From Massariosphaeria phaeospora (taxonomy: Eukaryota; Ascomycota; Dothideomycetes; Pleosporales): a stretch of DNA of 64,000 nt. Of this stretch, positions 32,138-43,541 are shown in pieces; position 1 is the stretch's first letter, and each line of letters opens with the position of its first letter. The stretch lies in assembly GCA_011032825.1 (NCBI GenBank), contig JAADJZ010000009.1, positions 124,001 through 188,000 on the forward strand. The letters run 5' to 3'. The notes under the pieces are model-generated. The model ran no database searches. It was not told the DNA's origin and saw only the letters and a program-made list of their open reading frames with translations. The position numbers and the translations under genes are program-made.

Positions 32138-33709
32138 ATGGCGAGATACGATCTGCGAGCGCGCATGCGGGACCCCACGACGGGTAGCATGCAGAATAAT
32201 CCGAGAATAGCAGTGGGTTGCTGGGCCTGCCGTGCGTGTCGCGCTGGTCGTCAAGCCGGTAAGCAGCCATGGTCGACCCCGCCGTGTGCCCAATCGCCAT
32301 GGCCGCAGAGACAACAACGTCCATTAACATTTATTACTTGCAGCAGACCTGACTCGGGCCGAGCGGGTCGCTACTAGAGCTACTAGAAACACCCCCACCC
32401 CGTACGTGTGTGAGCTCCACAGTCGCCCGGTGGGTCGAGCGGGTAAGCTGTCACAAGAGCATCCACCAACGAAATGGCGACTGATGCGTCGATAACAGGA
32501 AGGCACAGTCGAGCCGCGCACGCCCTTCCTATACTTCCCAAAGCCAACAGCTCGTCTCTATCACGGGATCCGCCTATCAAACGCGAACCAGCGGGTTTCT
32601 CGCTCACGCCCTCACATACACCTGCGCTCGTCAAACGGGAACCAACTGTCAAGCGGGAGGCTTCGGTCAAGCGGGAGGCTTCGGTCAAGCGGGAGGCGAC
32701 GGTCAAACAGGAAGCTGCCGTTAAACAGGAGTCTGCCGTCAAACGGGAGCCGACGATTGAACAAGAATTTACGGTCGAGCGAGAGGTTACGGTAAAACAG
32801 GAGGCTACGATTAAAAGGGAGCCGACGATCAAACAGGAGGCTACTGTCAAAAGGGAGTCGATGATGGAACCAGTCGTGAAGAGGGACACAAGCGAACACA
32901 ACAACTCGACGATGAAGGTTGAGCCGATGATCAAGCGGGAGCAAGATACCAGGCGTGAGCTTGTTGTGAAGCATGAGAAGATCGAAGACCGCAAACCGGC
33001 AGTGAAGCAAGAGCTGAGTATCGAGCGCGAGCCGACGGCAACCCATCGGACGACGATAAAGCGCGAACCGGCAATCAAACAGGAGACGATGATCAAGCGC
33101 GAGCCCCGTGTGAAGCATGAGCTAGATGAGGAGCGCGGGCTGATGGTGAAGGAAGAACCGAACATCAAACTTGAGCCGGAGATTCGGCAGACGTCAACGA
33201 TGGAGCGCGAGTTCATGGTCAAGGAAGAGCCCAGCATCAAACTTGAACCGGCTATTCGACATGCGTCAACGATGGAGCGCGAGATGGTGAAGGAAGAGCC
33301 GAACATCAAGCTTGAACTGGCTATGCGGCATGCGTCAACGACAGACCGCAAGCCGATGGTGGATCACGAACCCAACATCAAGCGCGAACCGACGTCAAGG
33401 ACGGAGCACAAGCCGTTCATAAAGCGGGAGCCGGATACCATTTGGCCGAACGTCAAGCTCGAAGAAACAGTTAAGCGTGAAATTAAGCATGAGTCGATAT
33501 CCGCTTCCTCACTCATCAAGCGCGAATCTTTGACTCGATCCGCCCCTTCCTCGGACCTAGGACTCGACGAAGCTTGGGAGTACCCCGAACGCAAGCGGCG
33601 AAAGCGCGATATCAAACCCGAGCTCGAGACGTCTGCCCGAAATATCAAGGACGATGCCTGGCGCGGATTCTCCCTAGCAGACATCCCGCTCAAGGTGGAG
33701 GACTATTGA
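32138..33709 (+). CDS. Protein with ~34 SUMO-consensus (ΨKxE) motifs
   Basis: Exons 32138-32258, 32344-32442 and 32499-33709 join in phase to 476 residues; both donors are GTAAGC. Acceptor 1 is a tandem TTGCAGCAG, so one residue may vary. If unspliced, ATG 32474 would still give 411 codons. From residue ~95 on, almost the whole chain is built of VKREP, IKQEA, VKEEP and IKLEP units: about 34 matches to [VILM]KxE, the acceptor consensus for SUMO conjugation by Ubc9. A 23-24-residue higher-order unit (MVKEEPNIKLEPEIRQTSTM type) is repeated three times at ~33140-33350. A basic ERKRRKRD near the C-terminus is a probable NLS, and the N-terminus has CWACRAC. It is probably a disordered nuclear scaffold heavily open to sumoylation. 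No known family. Confidence 0.75.
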
Positions 33710-34374
33710 TACACAAGACACACAAAGAGTGATTCGCTAAGTGCGAAACGGGTTATGGGTTTTCTGGTCGTGACTTGGCTTCGGCTTCATAGCGCAGATA
33801 TATGGTCGAACAAGCGCTGGCAAGACCGAGAATAGGTACGCGTTTGTTGTGTTTTGGGAAGCCCACGGGCCTAAAAGAAGGAGACCGGGTATCCTAGGCG
33901 CGACTGATAGTAATACTCTATCTATTGGTCAAAAAGTACAAGAGATCATTTGGTTGTTTTTACGGTGTTGCCGTGAGGCGGGGACGGTGGGCGTGGTGAG
34001 AGCAACGGTCGCACCTCCTATCATACGCCGAGTCGTGTTCAGTACAACCATGATATGCACGGCAGAATTGACTCGCTGGATTGTCTGTTGGCAGTGCTTC
34101 GTGTGTCGCGCAGGATTTCAACATGTAAAATGTGGCGTCGGTGAGGGTGGCGTTTGTTGCTGTGGCGCTGCTCGCCGCGCGCACGTGAGCGCGCGCTGAC
34201 ATAAGTGATGACTAAACGCCTGGAGGCCACACAACTCGCAGCCTCGACGCCGAATTTTCTACACCTGCCCTACCCTACAAACAGTCAGACTTCGAGCCAC
34301 ACCTCTTCAATCGGAACCCACCCAACCACGAGACTGAGTCGGTCTTCTCGGCTACTCAGCATATACTGAGCGAG
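33710..34374. other. Intergenic region
   Basis: 665 bases. No supported gene. The short repeated GAGATGAACGA / GAGCGAGATG run begins just before the next start (34369-34405). Confidence 0.4.
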
Positions 34375-35662
34375 ATGAGCGAGATGAACGAGATGAACGA
34401 GATGGACGACGCTACATCCGTTGACAAGACTCCTCCAGACGGGCAGGCTACTACCAGTATCCATAAATCTACTGCCCCGCCTAGTAAGGAGACGGAGGTT
34501 CCGTCCCTCGACACCGACCCTGCGTTCGTCGAAGAGCTCTGGCAAGAAGTGCGCGGCATGTCGGCATTGTCGATAAAGAGCCAGACACCGAAATCGAACC
34601 CTGCCCAGCCTACGAAAGTTTCCACAACCCACTCGGAACCGGAGTCAGGTGAGAGTCTACATTCGGGCCCGTCCCACCCGGACTTTGACCAGCGCGTCCT
34701 TTCAACCACATGGCATTGTGATCGATTATCAACTTCGTGTTATGCAACCTTTCGTGTATTTCGGCACCAGCGAACGCCCCGCTGAGTACAAACAATCGCC
34801 AGGCCTGGACCATGCCACAGTATTTCTTGCCTTCACGTCCACTGAGTTTGAGAGGCACCAGAAAGAATTCGACCACATGTTACTCTTGCGCCACGAGGAT
34901 CCTCAGTACCGCGTCTACGTAATGGTACACTTCCTCAAGGCCGAATGGCGTTCCAAAATGGTCATCCAGGATGGTCGCTTCTATGTCCAGTTCTTCACTC
35001 AACATTCCTTCGAGCCTGCATGGGATAAGTCGTACTGGAAAGCGCCGCCTCGTGTCAAGCCTTCACATGCGCCTGCTCCGTGGACCTGGGATATCCAACC
35101 TGATTTCACTTACTGGCTCACAGCCCAAGACTTTAGCGTCTCAGAGTGTATCGTCGCGGCAGTGACCTACGTCGAGTGCTTCTCGGCGAGCCCCTATTTC
35201 ACTATCGAGTTTGAGAACGACACTCACACGTTGAGATCTCAAGATGAGCGGGGCGATGTCCACAGCCCGGCGGTCAAACGGCTGGCGGCGGCTGGTGCAA
35301 TCGCGCTCTACAACCGCTTTCTACTCTGGGAACGTGCCCGACAACACGACTCGACGGATTGGAACGTGACTCCCGAAGAGACGATTCGCCACTTCGGCTT
35401 GACTGTCCACCAGCACCTATACACATTTTGGGTCTTCAGGCCGCATTTCGATGTGCATTGGAAGTGGGCCGGTTGCGGCATGGCGTACCTTACCTTTGGG
35501 AAATTCAATTCTAATACATGGGGGTTGATACGCTTCGCGGATTGGATCAACGAGATTCATCGCTGGGGAATGACGGTGCATGCGCCGGCTGTGAAGGAAG
35601 AAGTCAACGTTTGCTTGAAGGCGGAGCGACCTATTAGGCTATGGCCGATTGTGCTTGCTTAG
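34375..35662 (+). CDS. Hypothetical protein, probably two exons, junction unresolved
   Basis: The first frame (from ATG 34375) encodes an acidic, Ser/Thr/Pro-rich leader containing SEMNEMNEMDD and is left near 34648 at a GTGAGA donor. The main frame to 35662 encodes ~310 residues of folded-looking sequence (YFGTSERPAEYKQSPGLDHA, HQKEFDHMLLLRHEDPQYRV, FTQHSFEPAWDKSYW, and a Trp-rich FWVFRPHFDVHWKWAGC). The obvious intron 34649-34692 leaves the frames one base out of register, so the exact splice is unknown; an internal ATG at 34742 is an alternative start. No domain is recognised. No stop codons interrupt the main frame. Confidence 0.55.
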
Positions 35663-36377
35663 ATGTGTGGGTTTCATGCGTCCCGGGGATCGATTTGTAA
35701 AGGCGGTCGTGTGTTAGTATGTATTTAGTGATTCTCGGGCTTCTAGGCGTGGTTTCGGCACTCTTGCGGCCAGGGATCGATTACCCATGAGAGAGGCTAC
35801 AAGCAAGACAACGTGTAATAATATGCTCTATGCATGCAGTTATTTCCCGTGCCACCTGTCATGGACAGCGTGCATTGAAGAGCGGAATCTCTAGAGTTGG
35901 CTAGCAAGGAAGAATTCTACAGTCACTAACATTGCAAGGTGAGAAGAGTAGGAGACTATGATTGCGCTCCTGAAGAGAGAAATGGAGGTGTTACTTGGAT
36001 AATGGTTTGCATTTCTAGTGTGTTCGTTAGATTGTGTTTTGTTTTATTTGGGTATTGCACGCCATGATCAGCGGATGGTTCTCCTACCGAGATTACAAAC
36101 TCGCCGAAACCACGCGACCCGAATGCACTCAAACATTGCACACCAGTTCACTGGCAGTGATCGTTGCTGGGCGAAGATGGTTGTCTTGATGTGGTTCATT
36201 GGAGAGCTATTTGCCTGCGTGATCTCATGTGTAAGTGGAATCAAATTGAATTTATGATATTGAAGAAGTCTATTGAGACTGCATCGCGATAACGATTCTC
36301 TCGCGTTGTTAAGAAGTGCACACCATGACACTGATGGAAGTGCTTGAGGGTACTTCTAGTAGTGACAAACTAAGCTA
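35663..36377. other. Intergenic region between convergent genes
   Basis: 715 bases, moderately AT-rich, with no supported feature. Confidence 0.4.
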
Positions 36378-37067
36378 CTATTCCTCAGGACTACTAATTC
36401 GAGTAGCTTCTCCCTTCTCAACTGACTTTTGAGCACAGTACCGCTGGTAGAGGTAAGTGAGGCTACAATGGCTCCAACAACTAGACTGGCGTTTGCATCT
36501 ACATTTGGGGAAAGCGTGTTCTGAAGGAAGAGGCCGATCTAGGTCTAGGACAACGTCTGCCGCTTTGTAAAGAGCTCTGGCCAATGTAACAAACGCAGGC
36601 CCATGACCGGCACACGCATTCCATCTCCACCATTCTCCGTTATGTTCAAACTTCGTCCACTGACTAACGAGATGAATAGATAGGTATGCGCATAGCAGTC
36701 GTTGGGCCAGCGTGCCAGAGCACTTACCAAAGCAAAGGTAGAGCTTGGAATAAGCATGTATCTGTTCGTGCAAAAGAATGCTGAGGATATGATGTGCTAA
36801 CCCGTCCGTGTTACCGTCGGCACAATCCAAGTATAATGTCTTTGGATACAAGCGGATCTTAGCGACGATCTTAGCGCCCCCTCCGCGTAGTAGAGAAGTC
36901 ACGCCATATACCTTCAGGTTCAGGTTCGATTCTGTCTCCCAATTGTACACTGTATGGGAAGCTAGAAGTCCCTGGAAGAAGATAGCATCAAGCGGCCGCG
37001 CTAGTGCGGATAGTTCGGGGAGGTCTTTTGGCAGCGTTCTGCATGGACGGGGGCGGAATCCGCCCAT
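36378..37067 (-). CDS. SprT-like zinc metalloprotease domain protein
   Basis: 229 codons if started at ATG 37067; the frame stays open to about 37097. SILLHEQIHAYSK carries the HExxH zinc-metalloprotease motif, and GHGPAFVTLARAL downstream supplies the third histidine, the spacing of SprT-like domains (as in Spartan/Wss1-type DNA-protein crosslink proteases). The C-terminus (CRCKRQSSCWSHC) resembles the Zn-ribbon-like tail of fungal SprT family proteins. The first ~20 codons fall in a ~70-bp segment also found, inverted, at 42645-42715 beside hAT-2, so the true N-terminus may be recent or misread. The Copia element inserted only ~95 bp upstream of the ATG (37162), probably into the promoter. 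Confidence 0.7.
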   Translation of the reverse strand: MGGFRPRPCRTLPKDLPELSALARPLDAIFFQGLLASHTVYNWETESNLNLKVYGVTSLLRGGGAKIVAKIRLYPKTLYLDCADGNTDGLAHHILSILLHEQIHAYSKLYLCFGKCSGTLAQRLLCAYLSIHLVSQWTKFEHNGEWWRWNACAGHGPAFVTLARALYKAADVVLDLDRPLPSEHAFPKCRCKRQSSCWSHCSLTYLYQRYCAQKSVEKGEATRISSPEE

Positions 37068-37156
37068 AGCCCATGGAAAAAATCCATGGATTTCCAAGGG
37101 CGCCGCGCCGGATATCCCGCCTATAGTAATTTGTATAGGCTAGCTATCTGTACAGT

Positions 37157-37161
37157 CTAAG
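37157..37161. repeat. Target site duplication CTAAG, left of Copia
   Basis: CTAAG directly precedes the LTR start and is repeated at 42489-42493. Confidence 0.92.
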
Positions 37162-37330
37162 TGTCGGGGATTGTGGGCAACGCGCATGTGCGGAATATTG
37201 AAGGATTGAACTGAGGTTGTATTATCTAGAAGCTGCAGAATTTGTAGGTGCGAAAGCACAGACAGCGCTAGTCCTAGATAAGCGTAGTATCCTTATCCAT
37301 CTCATAGGGTAAGAGCTATAAACCGTGACA
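37162..37330 (-). repeat. 3' LTR of the Copia element
   Basis: 169 bp, identical to 42320-42488. It is the downstream LTR because the coding strand is minus. Confidence 0.95.
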
Positions 37331-37385
37331 CACCCCCCAGCTGGCGTAGACTCAAAGGCAGGGAGTCGACGACAGCTGATCAGTA

Positions 37386-40300
37386 TCAGTGCATATAGAG
37401 AGTGTTGAAGTCGTCCCAATCAGCCTGTCGTAGGCCCTTTAGGCGCTCAGTGATATCAACGAGATTGAGTTGGCGGACGAACTCTGTAAACTTCTGCTTT
37501 GGTAGTATCTTTGTGAGTCCATCAGCAGGCATACGATCAGTAGGAACCCATTGGACGTTGATTCGTGAGGCAGTGACCTCCTGTCGAATCCAGAGCTGGT
37601 GGATGTCGACGTGCTTGACCTTTGTATGAAGCTTGTCGTGCTTTTTCGTAACAATACCAACAGTCTGCTGATTGTCACACCAAATTGTAGGTGTACAGTC
37701 GAGCGTAAGGTTGATTCTAGTAAAGAATCGCATCCATTCCTCCATTTGCGAGGCAGCGAGAGATAACGAGAGCAATTCAGACTCTGTAGTTGATTTTGTG
37801 ACTGTGCGCTGTATAGTCGATTTCCAGTCAATCATAAGTCCACCGAATTTGAACGCGTAACCCTGAGAGCTCCGGCGAGTCTCAGGCTCGTCAGCGTACG
37901 AGGCGTCAGATGATCCAAAGAAGAGAGGATCGCGATATAGAGGATCGTCAGAGAGATACTCGGCCATGTCCTGTGCGCTAGCAGAGGCTTCAAGAGCGAG
38001 AGCCTTCGTGCTAAGCAGGTAGCGCCAGGTTTGGCGGATCTTCGAGACGTGTGACTGTCCTGGGTTGGTAAGGTGGCAGGCAAAGACGACGTGCGTTCGG
38101 GCGACGTCAGGCCTGCCCCAGACAGCAATGTATGCTAAGGAGCCAACTAGTTGCTGATAGAGCTTCGTTCGAGTAGCGTCAGGCTCCTCGATAGACTGCG
38201 GCAGCCAGTTCTCCATTAGTGGGACGTCTGGAGCCTTGCCTACAGCCTCAATACTAAATCGAGCGCACACCTTGTCAATGAAGGCGTCTTGGACAAGCCA
38301 AGTCTTGTGCAGAGCTCGATCGCGAACGATGCGGATTCCGAGAAACCAGGTGAGGTTTCCTATAGCTTTGATGTTGTATAGGTTCACCAGATCCTTCTCA
38401 AAGGACCTGTGGAGATGAGCGTTTGATTGATGAAATGCCATAACGATGTCGTCAACGTAGACGAATAGGATGAGCCAGCGATTCGTGTACAGACACGGGA
38501 AGCCCTCAACCGGTTTCAGGCCTAGCTTGATGAGCTCGCGGCGTAGCTCGTTGTACCATAGTACAGGTGACTCTTTTAGGCCGTACAAAGCGCGGAGCAC
38601 TATTATGATTTCGCCTTCGATTTGGCGGAAGGCCTCAGGTGTTTCAGCGTATAGCTTGCGATCGATCTAAGCGTTCAGGAAGGCAGTAGGGACGTCGTAC
38701 TGCTTCAGCTCTAGATCGAAGTAATTGGCGATCGCAATTAGAGCGCGAAAGTTGCGGATTGCGAGTGTAGCAGCGTACGTGTTCTCAAGCGGAGCTTGGA
38801 GGTCGCCTCGAACGACTAGTCGAGCCTTGAAGCGTAAGAGATATCCATCTCCGTCTGTTTTGTAGGTGAAAACCTACATCAGAGGTAGCACCTCAGCGTC
38901 TGCAGTTGCCTTCGACTGATCTGTCTGGCCAAAGACGTCTTTAGCGCGTAGGTCTCGCCATTCGATTTCCATAGCGCGTCGGAATTGATCGCTAAACATG
39001 TGTGTACCAAGCTGCTTTACTGCCTTCGGCGGAGGCGGCAGCTGTGATTGATGGATTCGCGGTATCTCATCTACTCCAGCGGGTATTGAGTGAATCTCGG
39101 TTGAAAACGCTTGCAGGTAATTGACTAGAGGCTCAGGTCCTAGCCTCGTAGCGTAAGACTGAATAGCAAAGTTGTCTAGATTCCTTGGTTTTCGACTGCG
39201 CTTGCCTGTAATAATAAGGCTTGTGTCGGTTGGGTCGAGATTGACGTCCTGTGGAGCTCTCTGGCCTCGTCGGCGATAATTCTCAGGTACCATCAGAGTT
39301 GAGTCAACCTTAGAGGGTTCAGGAGTTGGCAGCTGTTGCTGAGTTGATTCGAGTACGTCGTCATTCGTTTCACCCCCCACATGGGAGCTTCCAGCTGTTA
39401 GAGCTGAGGTCACAGGTGCTGTCGGGCGGCTGCGTTGACGAGCTGTCAGCAGGTCTTCGATGCTAATATCGTCGTCCTGTGGCATCTCTGGATATTCGAG
39501 TAGCTCGATTACCTCCTCGATTACTGACGTAGAGGCGTAGCCGTCCATTTTCTCGAAAAAGAGCGTAGGTTCGAACACAACGTCACGTGTAACGATGACA
39601 GTATCCTTTGTAGGCAGCCATATACGGAAGATATTAGTGCCTTGGTAGCCAACTAGGTGGCCAATAAGAGTACGCGATTCGAGCTTGTTAGCAGCTCTCA
39701 AATTGCGGTTGTAGACGTAGGCGCGACAGCCGATAGGCCTCATATGAGCGACGAGTGGCTTTCGTCCCCATACGACCTCGTACGGTGTCTTCCAACCTAG
39801 TGCTTTAGTAGGCGTTCGATTGAGAATGTACGCGGCTGTGCGATACATCTCATGTGATAGATCCTTTGGTAGGTTCGCGTGTATGCGCATAGCGCGAGCT
39901 CGCTGAGTAAGGACTCCGCCTGCGCGCTCAATGAGTCCATTCGGCTCCTTTGTGCTGGGCGGAGCTGGCTCGTACAGCATTCCCAGTTCGTCTGTGGTGT
40001 TGATCAGATCGTTGCCAAATCCCTTTTCGTTGTCGCATCGGATAGCGACTACGTCAGCATTGTACACGCGCTGAATCTTGCGAATCAAGGCCATGAACCA
40101 GCGTGTGAGAGTCGGCTTGTCCTTTCGCTTGATTGTAGCTATCTCATGCCATTTTGAGTACTCGTCCATGGAGTGCGAAGCGTATTTGCTACCGTCTATA
40201 CACTCCTCTCCCATAGGGATAATGTAGATCAAGTCTATCGCGATTCGATAGAATGGTCGTTGTGCACGGCTCTCAGCCGGGCGCCTCGAGATGATATGAG

Positions 40301-42143
40301 TCATTCGAGCTTCGATACACGTCTGGCAGAGACAGTCTATATAGTCTCCTGTCAGTTGGACGCCAGTGACGTTTGGTTCGAGTTGATCGATAGCCTTCCG
40401 GCCTGGGTGGCCCCATATCAGATGAGCAGCACGTCGATCGACGACATTGGTAGGCTTTGGCGCGTACGACGGGCGGTACGATGCTCCAAAAGTACTCAAT
40501 CGTGAATGTAGAAGTGATAGAGGGGGTCGGCGTGATGGCTCTGCATCAATGAGCCAGTGTCCCCTATTGTACTCGAGTTGCGCGATGACGTTCGATGTCT
40601 GTCGCATGTACAGGACGTCGCGGCCAGAGTCGAAGTGAATTGACTCTGTACGGCAGCGAGCGAGTCCTAGGACGCTTGTGAGAAAGCCTTCGACGTACGC
40701 AACGTGCGTTAGCTCTAGCGTTAGCAATCCATGTGGCGTACGGGCTACGAGGTCCATCGTGCCCCAAGCTGTAATAGGAATACAGCTATTGCCAGCATTG
40801 ACAGAGCGGCGCTCTGGGTTGTCGCTCGTCCTCTTCCAGCCTTTCCATGTCTCTGAGTTGACAACGTGTGTGTTGGATCCAGGATCAACAATCCATCGAT
40901 TAAGTAGGTTAGTCTGAGTAGTGTCATCAACAGCCATTGTTGTGAAAGTTCCGACAGACTCGGTGAGAGCGTCGATCGCGATACCGTCATGACCGTCGTG
41001 ACCGTCGTGGCCAAGTGTCATGAGTGATGGGCCAGTTGATATCACGAACGTGTCGGTGTTGGCAGGTGGCTTGCCGTCGTCAACCCGTAGTGAGCCAGCG
41101 CTCTGAGGTTGGCGAGCTGCCCACTTCTCAAGAGCAGTCTTGATGCGCGCGTTGATCTTAGAATCCTTCCGCGCTTCCTCAACCTTGCGTATAGCCTCAG
41201 CTGCAGGTTGATAGGACTTCGGACGCTCCGGGTGGCGGGTATTTAGGATGAAGCAGTCGGTGTACCAATGCTTCTTTCCGCAGATACAGGTTGGCGTTGG
41301 TCGTGGGCCATCACGATGACCTCGACCAGTTGATGTAGCCTCAGTCGGCTTCGTGATTCCGAGCTCAGCAGCAGACACTGCTAGGCCAGTAGAGTGAGGC
41401 TTTGTACGACGTAGATACGTGGTCATCTCGGCGACGTACGTCTCAAGAGATGAGATCTCAGCGGTGGTGCCTCGCGCTTCATGCTTGAAGATCTCGCGCA
41501 GGCAGGATGTAGCGTATTCTTGATCGAGCGCTTTGCAGGCGATTAGAAAGTCCTCTTGAGGTCGGTTGCCGTCAGTCTCCGGCAGCTTGATTGATTTGCC
41601 CTGGGCGGTGATATATACCCAGTCAGTCAGCCATTGCTCGACCTTCTTCGCAGCTCGTGGAGCAGTCTTGAGTGCAGTGTATTTATCAGCGAGCTCGCGG
41701 CGGCGAGTCGCGTCTGTTGGGCAAAGGAACTTCTTGAGAGCGACCAGTCGGTCGTAGGGTGTCTCGTGATCCTTGATCAGGTGTATGTGGCGTACAGCAA
41801 TCGTCTTGCTGATGTCCGTGTTCAGGTCGGCCAAAGCCTTCTTCTGGGTGCGGTACTCAGAGCGGCGTCGCTCCCATCGATCGCATTCCCATCGGTAAGA
41901 CTCTCGGTCGTCTGCATTAAGGTCAGAGAGCCTAATAGCTCCAGCCTTGTAGTCGATGAGTTGAGGCTCGATAGCCTCCGTCAGCTCAGGGAGAAGCTCC
42001 CTAGCTACGTTAGGATTGATATACTGCCAGAGACCGTGGCGATTGGCAACGTCTCGGCGAATGAACAGCCAGGTAAACCAGTCGTCAGGCGTGTTCAGTA
42101 TGACTGTGACGCGCGTCACAGCGGGGTCAGACTCAGCAGCCAT
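37386..42143 (-). pseudogene. Copia gag-pol with two amber codons
   Basis: Starting at ATG 42143, a single frame of ~1586 codons is interrupted only by TAG at 38876-38874 and TAG at 38669-38667. Gag shows a short CIC..H..C knuckle-like motif. Protease: VDPGSNTHVV. Integrase: H-x4-H then CLCQTC, catalytic Asp residues in AIDLIY and RCDNEKGF and a Glu in NGLIERAGG. RT: LFVYVDDIVMAF (YVDD). RNase H: GSSDASYAD and TTESELL. The first TAG stands where copia RTs have Trp in the PLxWVFxYK segment, so TGG-to-TAG is likely; the second lies in the FLNA-x-IDRKLYAE segment. Everything else is open. Described only; no repaired version is given. Confidence 0.88.
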
Positions 42144-42319
42144 TGCAGATAGCTGTAGTCGTATATGTGATGCGTCGTGGGTGAACGCGGTAACAGGTGC
42201 GTTGTGGTGGACGCGGTAACAGGTGCGTTGTGGTCGACGCGGTATAGCAACGTGCGACTCGAATAGAGTGACGATTGCAGCAGGTGAGAACAATCCTAGG
42301 TTGCAGCCGGGCTCATAAC

Positions 42320-42488
42320 TGTCGGGGATTGTGGGCAACGCGCATGTGCGGAATATTGAAGGATTGAACTGAGGTTGTATTATCTAGAAGCTGCAGAATT
42401 TGTAGGTGCGAAAGCACAGACAGCGCTAGTCCTAGATAAGCGTAGTATCCTTATCCATCTCATAGGGTAAGAGCTATAAACCGTGACA
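42320..42488 (-). repeat. 5' LTR of the Copia element
   Basis: 169 bp, identical to 37162-37330. CTAAG follows at 42489-42493. Confidence 0.95.
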
Positions 42489-42616
42489 CTAAGAGGCAAA
42501 GAGGCAAAAAGGAAGAGAAGCGTGGGGAGGGGTAGAGAGGGGTAGAGAGGCTAAGGCAGCTAAGAAGAGAGGCTAATCCTATTAAAGCTAGATTATATCC
42601 TACTACAGTTAAGATA

Positions 42617-43541
42617 ATGACGATATATGAGCTTAGTACCCATGGAAATTCTCCATGGTCAACGGGCGGAGGTGGGCGGAGACGGAAGCTATGGAATGTC
42701 CGTCCATGCAGAACGCTGAAACCAGGTTGGATTTACTACTACGGCTGGCCAGTTTGGCATCGCGAGCTGCAGAAGAAGTATGTTCTCTGCAGGTACTGTC
42801 ATCAACATAATACCAGTGGCGGGGAGTTCAATGTCGAGAACGCAACAAGCTCTGCAGGCTCTCATCTCTAACAAAGGAAACGCGGTCACGGCTTTAATAA
42901 AGACGGCAAGATTAACTTCTCCAACAAAGATACTAGCCAGCCGTCAATCCTCGCAAACATAACTGTTAAATACGGCGAGGAGCTACCGCAGCAGGTAGCT
43001 AACGATGTAGCTAGCAGCTTTAATCGACGCAGATTCCTCACCTCTCTTCTACACTGGGTCGCTGACGACAACCAAGCTCTTCGAGTAATTGAGAAGCCTT
43101 CTTTTCGCGCTTTTGTAAAGACCGCCAATTCTCTTGCCGAGTCCTCTTTATAGAAGGATCAGGTCTCTTAAAGACCACCTTGTTGCTGAATACAAAGCCT
43201 TTGTGCCAGCTGTTAGAGAGCACCTTCGTAAGTCTACGTCGCTTATCCACATAAACTTTGACAATTGGACGTCGCCAAATAGCAAGAGGGCAATTACGGG
43301 TATCTGTTGCTATCACTTAAACGAAGATGGCAAACCGCAGGACTATATCATCGGCTTGCCGGAACTCCTAGGCCATCACTTAGGCGAGAATATTACCTCT
43401 ATCGTCGCTCTCACGTTTAAAGATTTCGAAATATATAAAGAGAAACTTGGTTACTTTGTACACGACAACGCTACCAACAGCGACACTGCTGTAAAAGCGA
43501 TGACTGAGGCCTTTTACTTTTGCTCTGCGCATCGTCGGCTA
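42617..43541 (+). pseudogene. hAT-2 transposase, 5' half (decayed)
   Basis: Frames in this stretch read YGWPVWHRELQKKYVLCRYC and NVENATSSAGSHL (BED-type zinc finger), then WVADDNQALRVIEKPSFRAF-like sequence with a frame change, and an open frame 43134-43541 with HINFDNWTSPNSKRAITGIC and YFVHDNATNSDTAVKAM, the first catalytic-Asp region and DNATN segment of hAT transposases. It is homologous throughout to hAT-1 (47747 onward). The coding trace stops abruptly after AHRRL at 43541 and resumes at 50551, so a ~7 kb insertion splits the gene. Several stops and frameshifts also occur. Confidence 0.78.

Larger units (their letters stand above)
37162..42488 (-). mobile_element. Ty1/copia LTR retrotransposon, 5327 bp, very recent insertion
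   Basis: Two 169-bp LTRs (37162-37330, 42320-42488) start TGTCGGGG, end CCGTGACA and are identical base for base. A 5-bp duplication CTAAG flanks the element. On the minus strand a polypurine tract (AGCTGGGGGGTG, 37331-37342) abuts the 3' LTR and a putative primer-binding region (TTATGAGCCCGGCTGC) follows the 5' LTR. Domain order protease-integrase-RT-RNase H is copia type. LTR identity implies recent integration, yet gag-pol has two in-frame TAG codons. A ~25-bp leader unit is duplicated at 42190-42240 (GCGTTGTGGTGGACGCGGTA and variant). Confidence 0.95.

Noticed and set aside
32383..33351. Long minus-strand frame opposite the ΨKxE-repeat gene
   Set aside because: Its Ser/Cys-rich product is the antisense shadow of the repetitive KREP coding array.
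34649..34692. Simple GTGAGA..CCAG intron joining the two frames of the 34375-35662 gene
   Set aside because: It leaves the frames one base out of register, so I did not adopt exact exon borders there.
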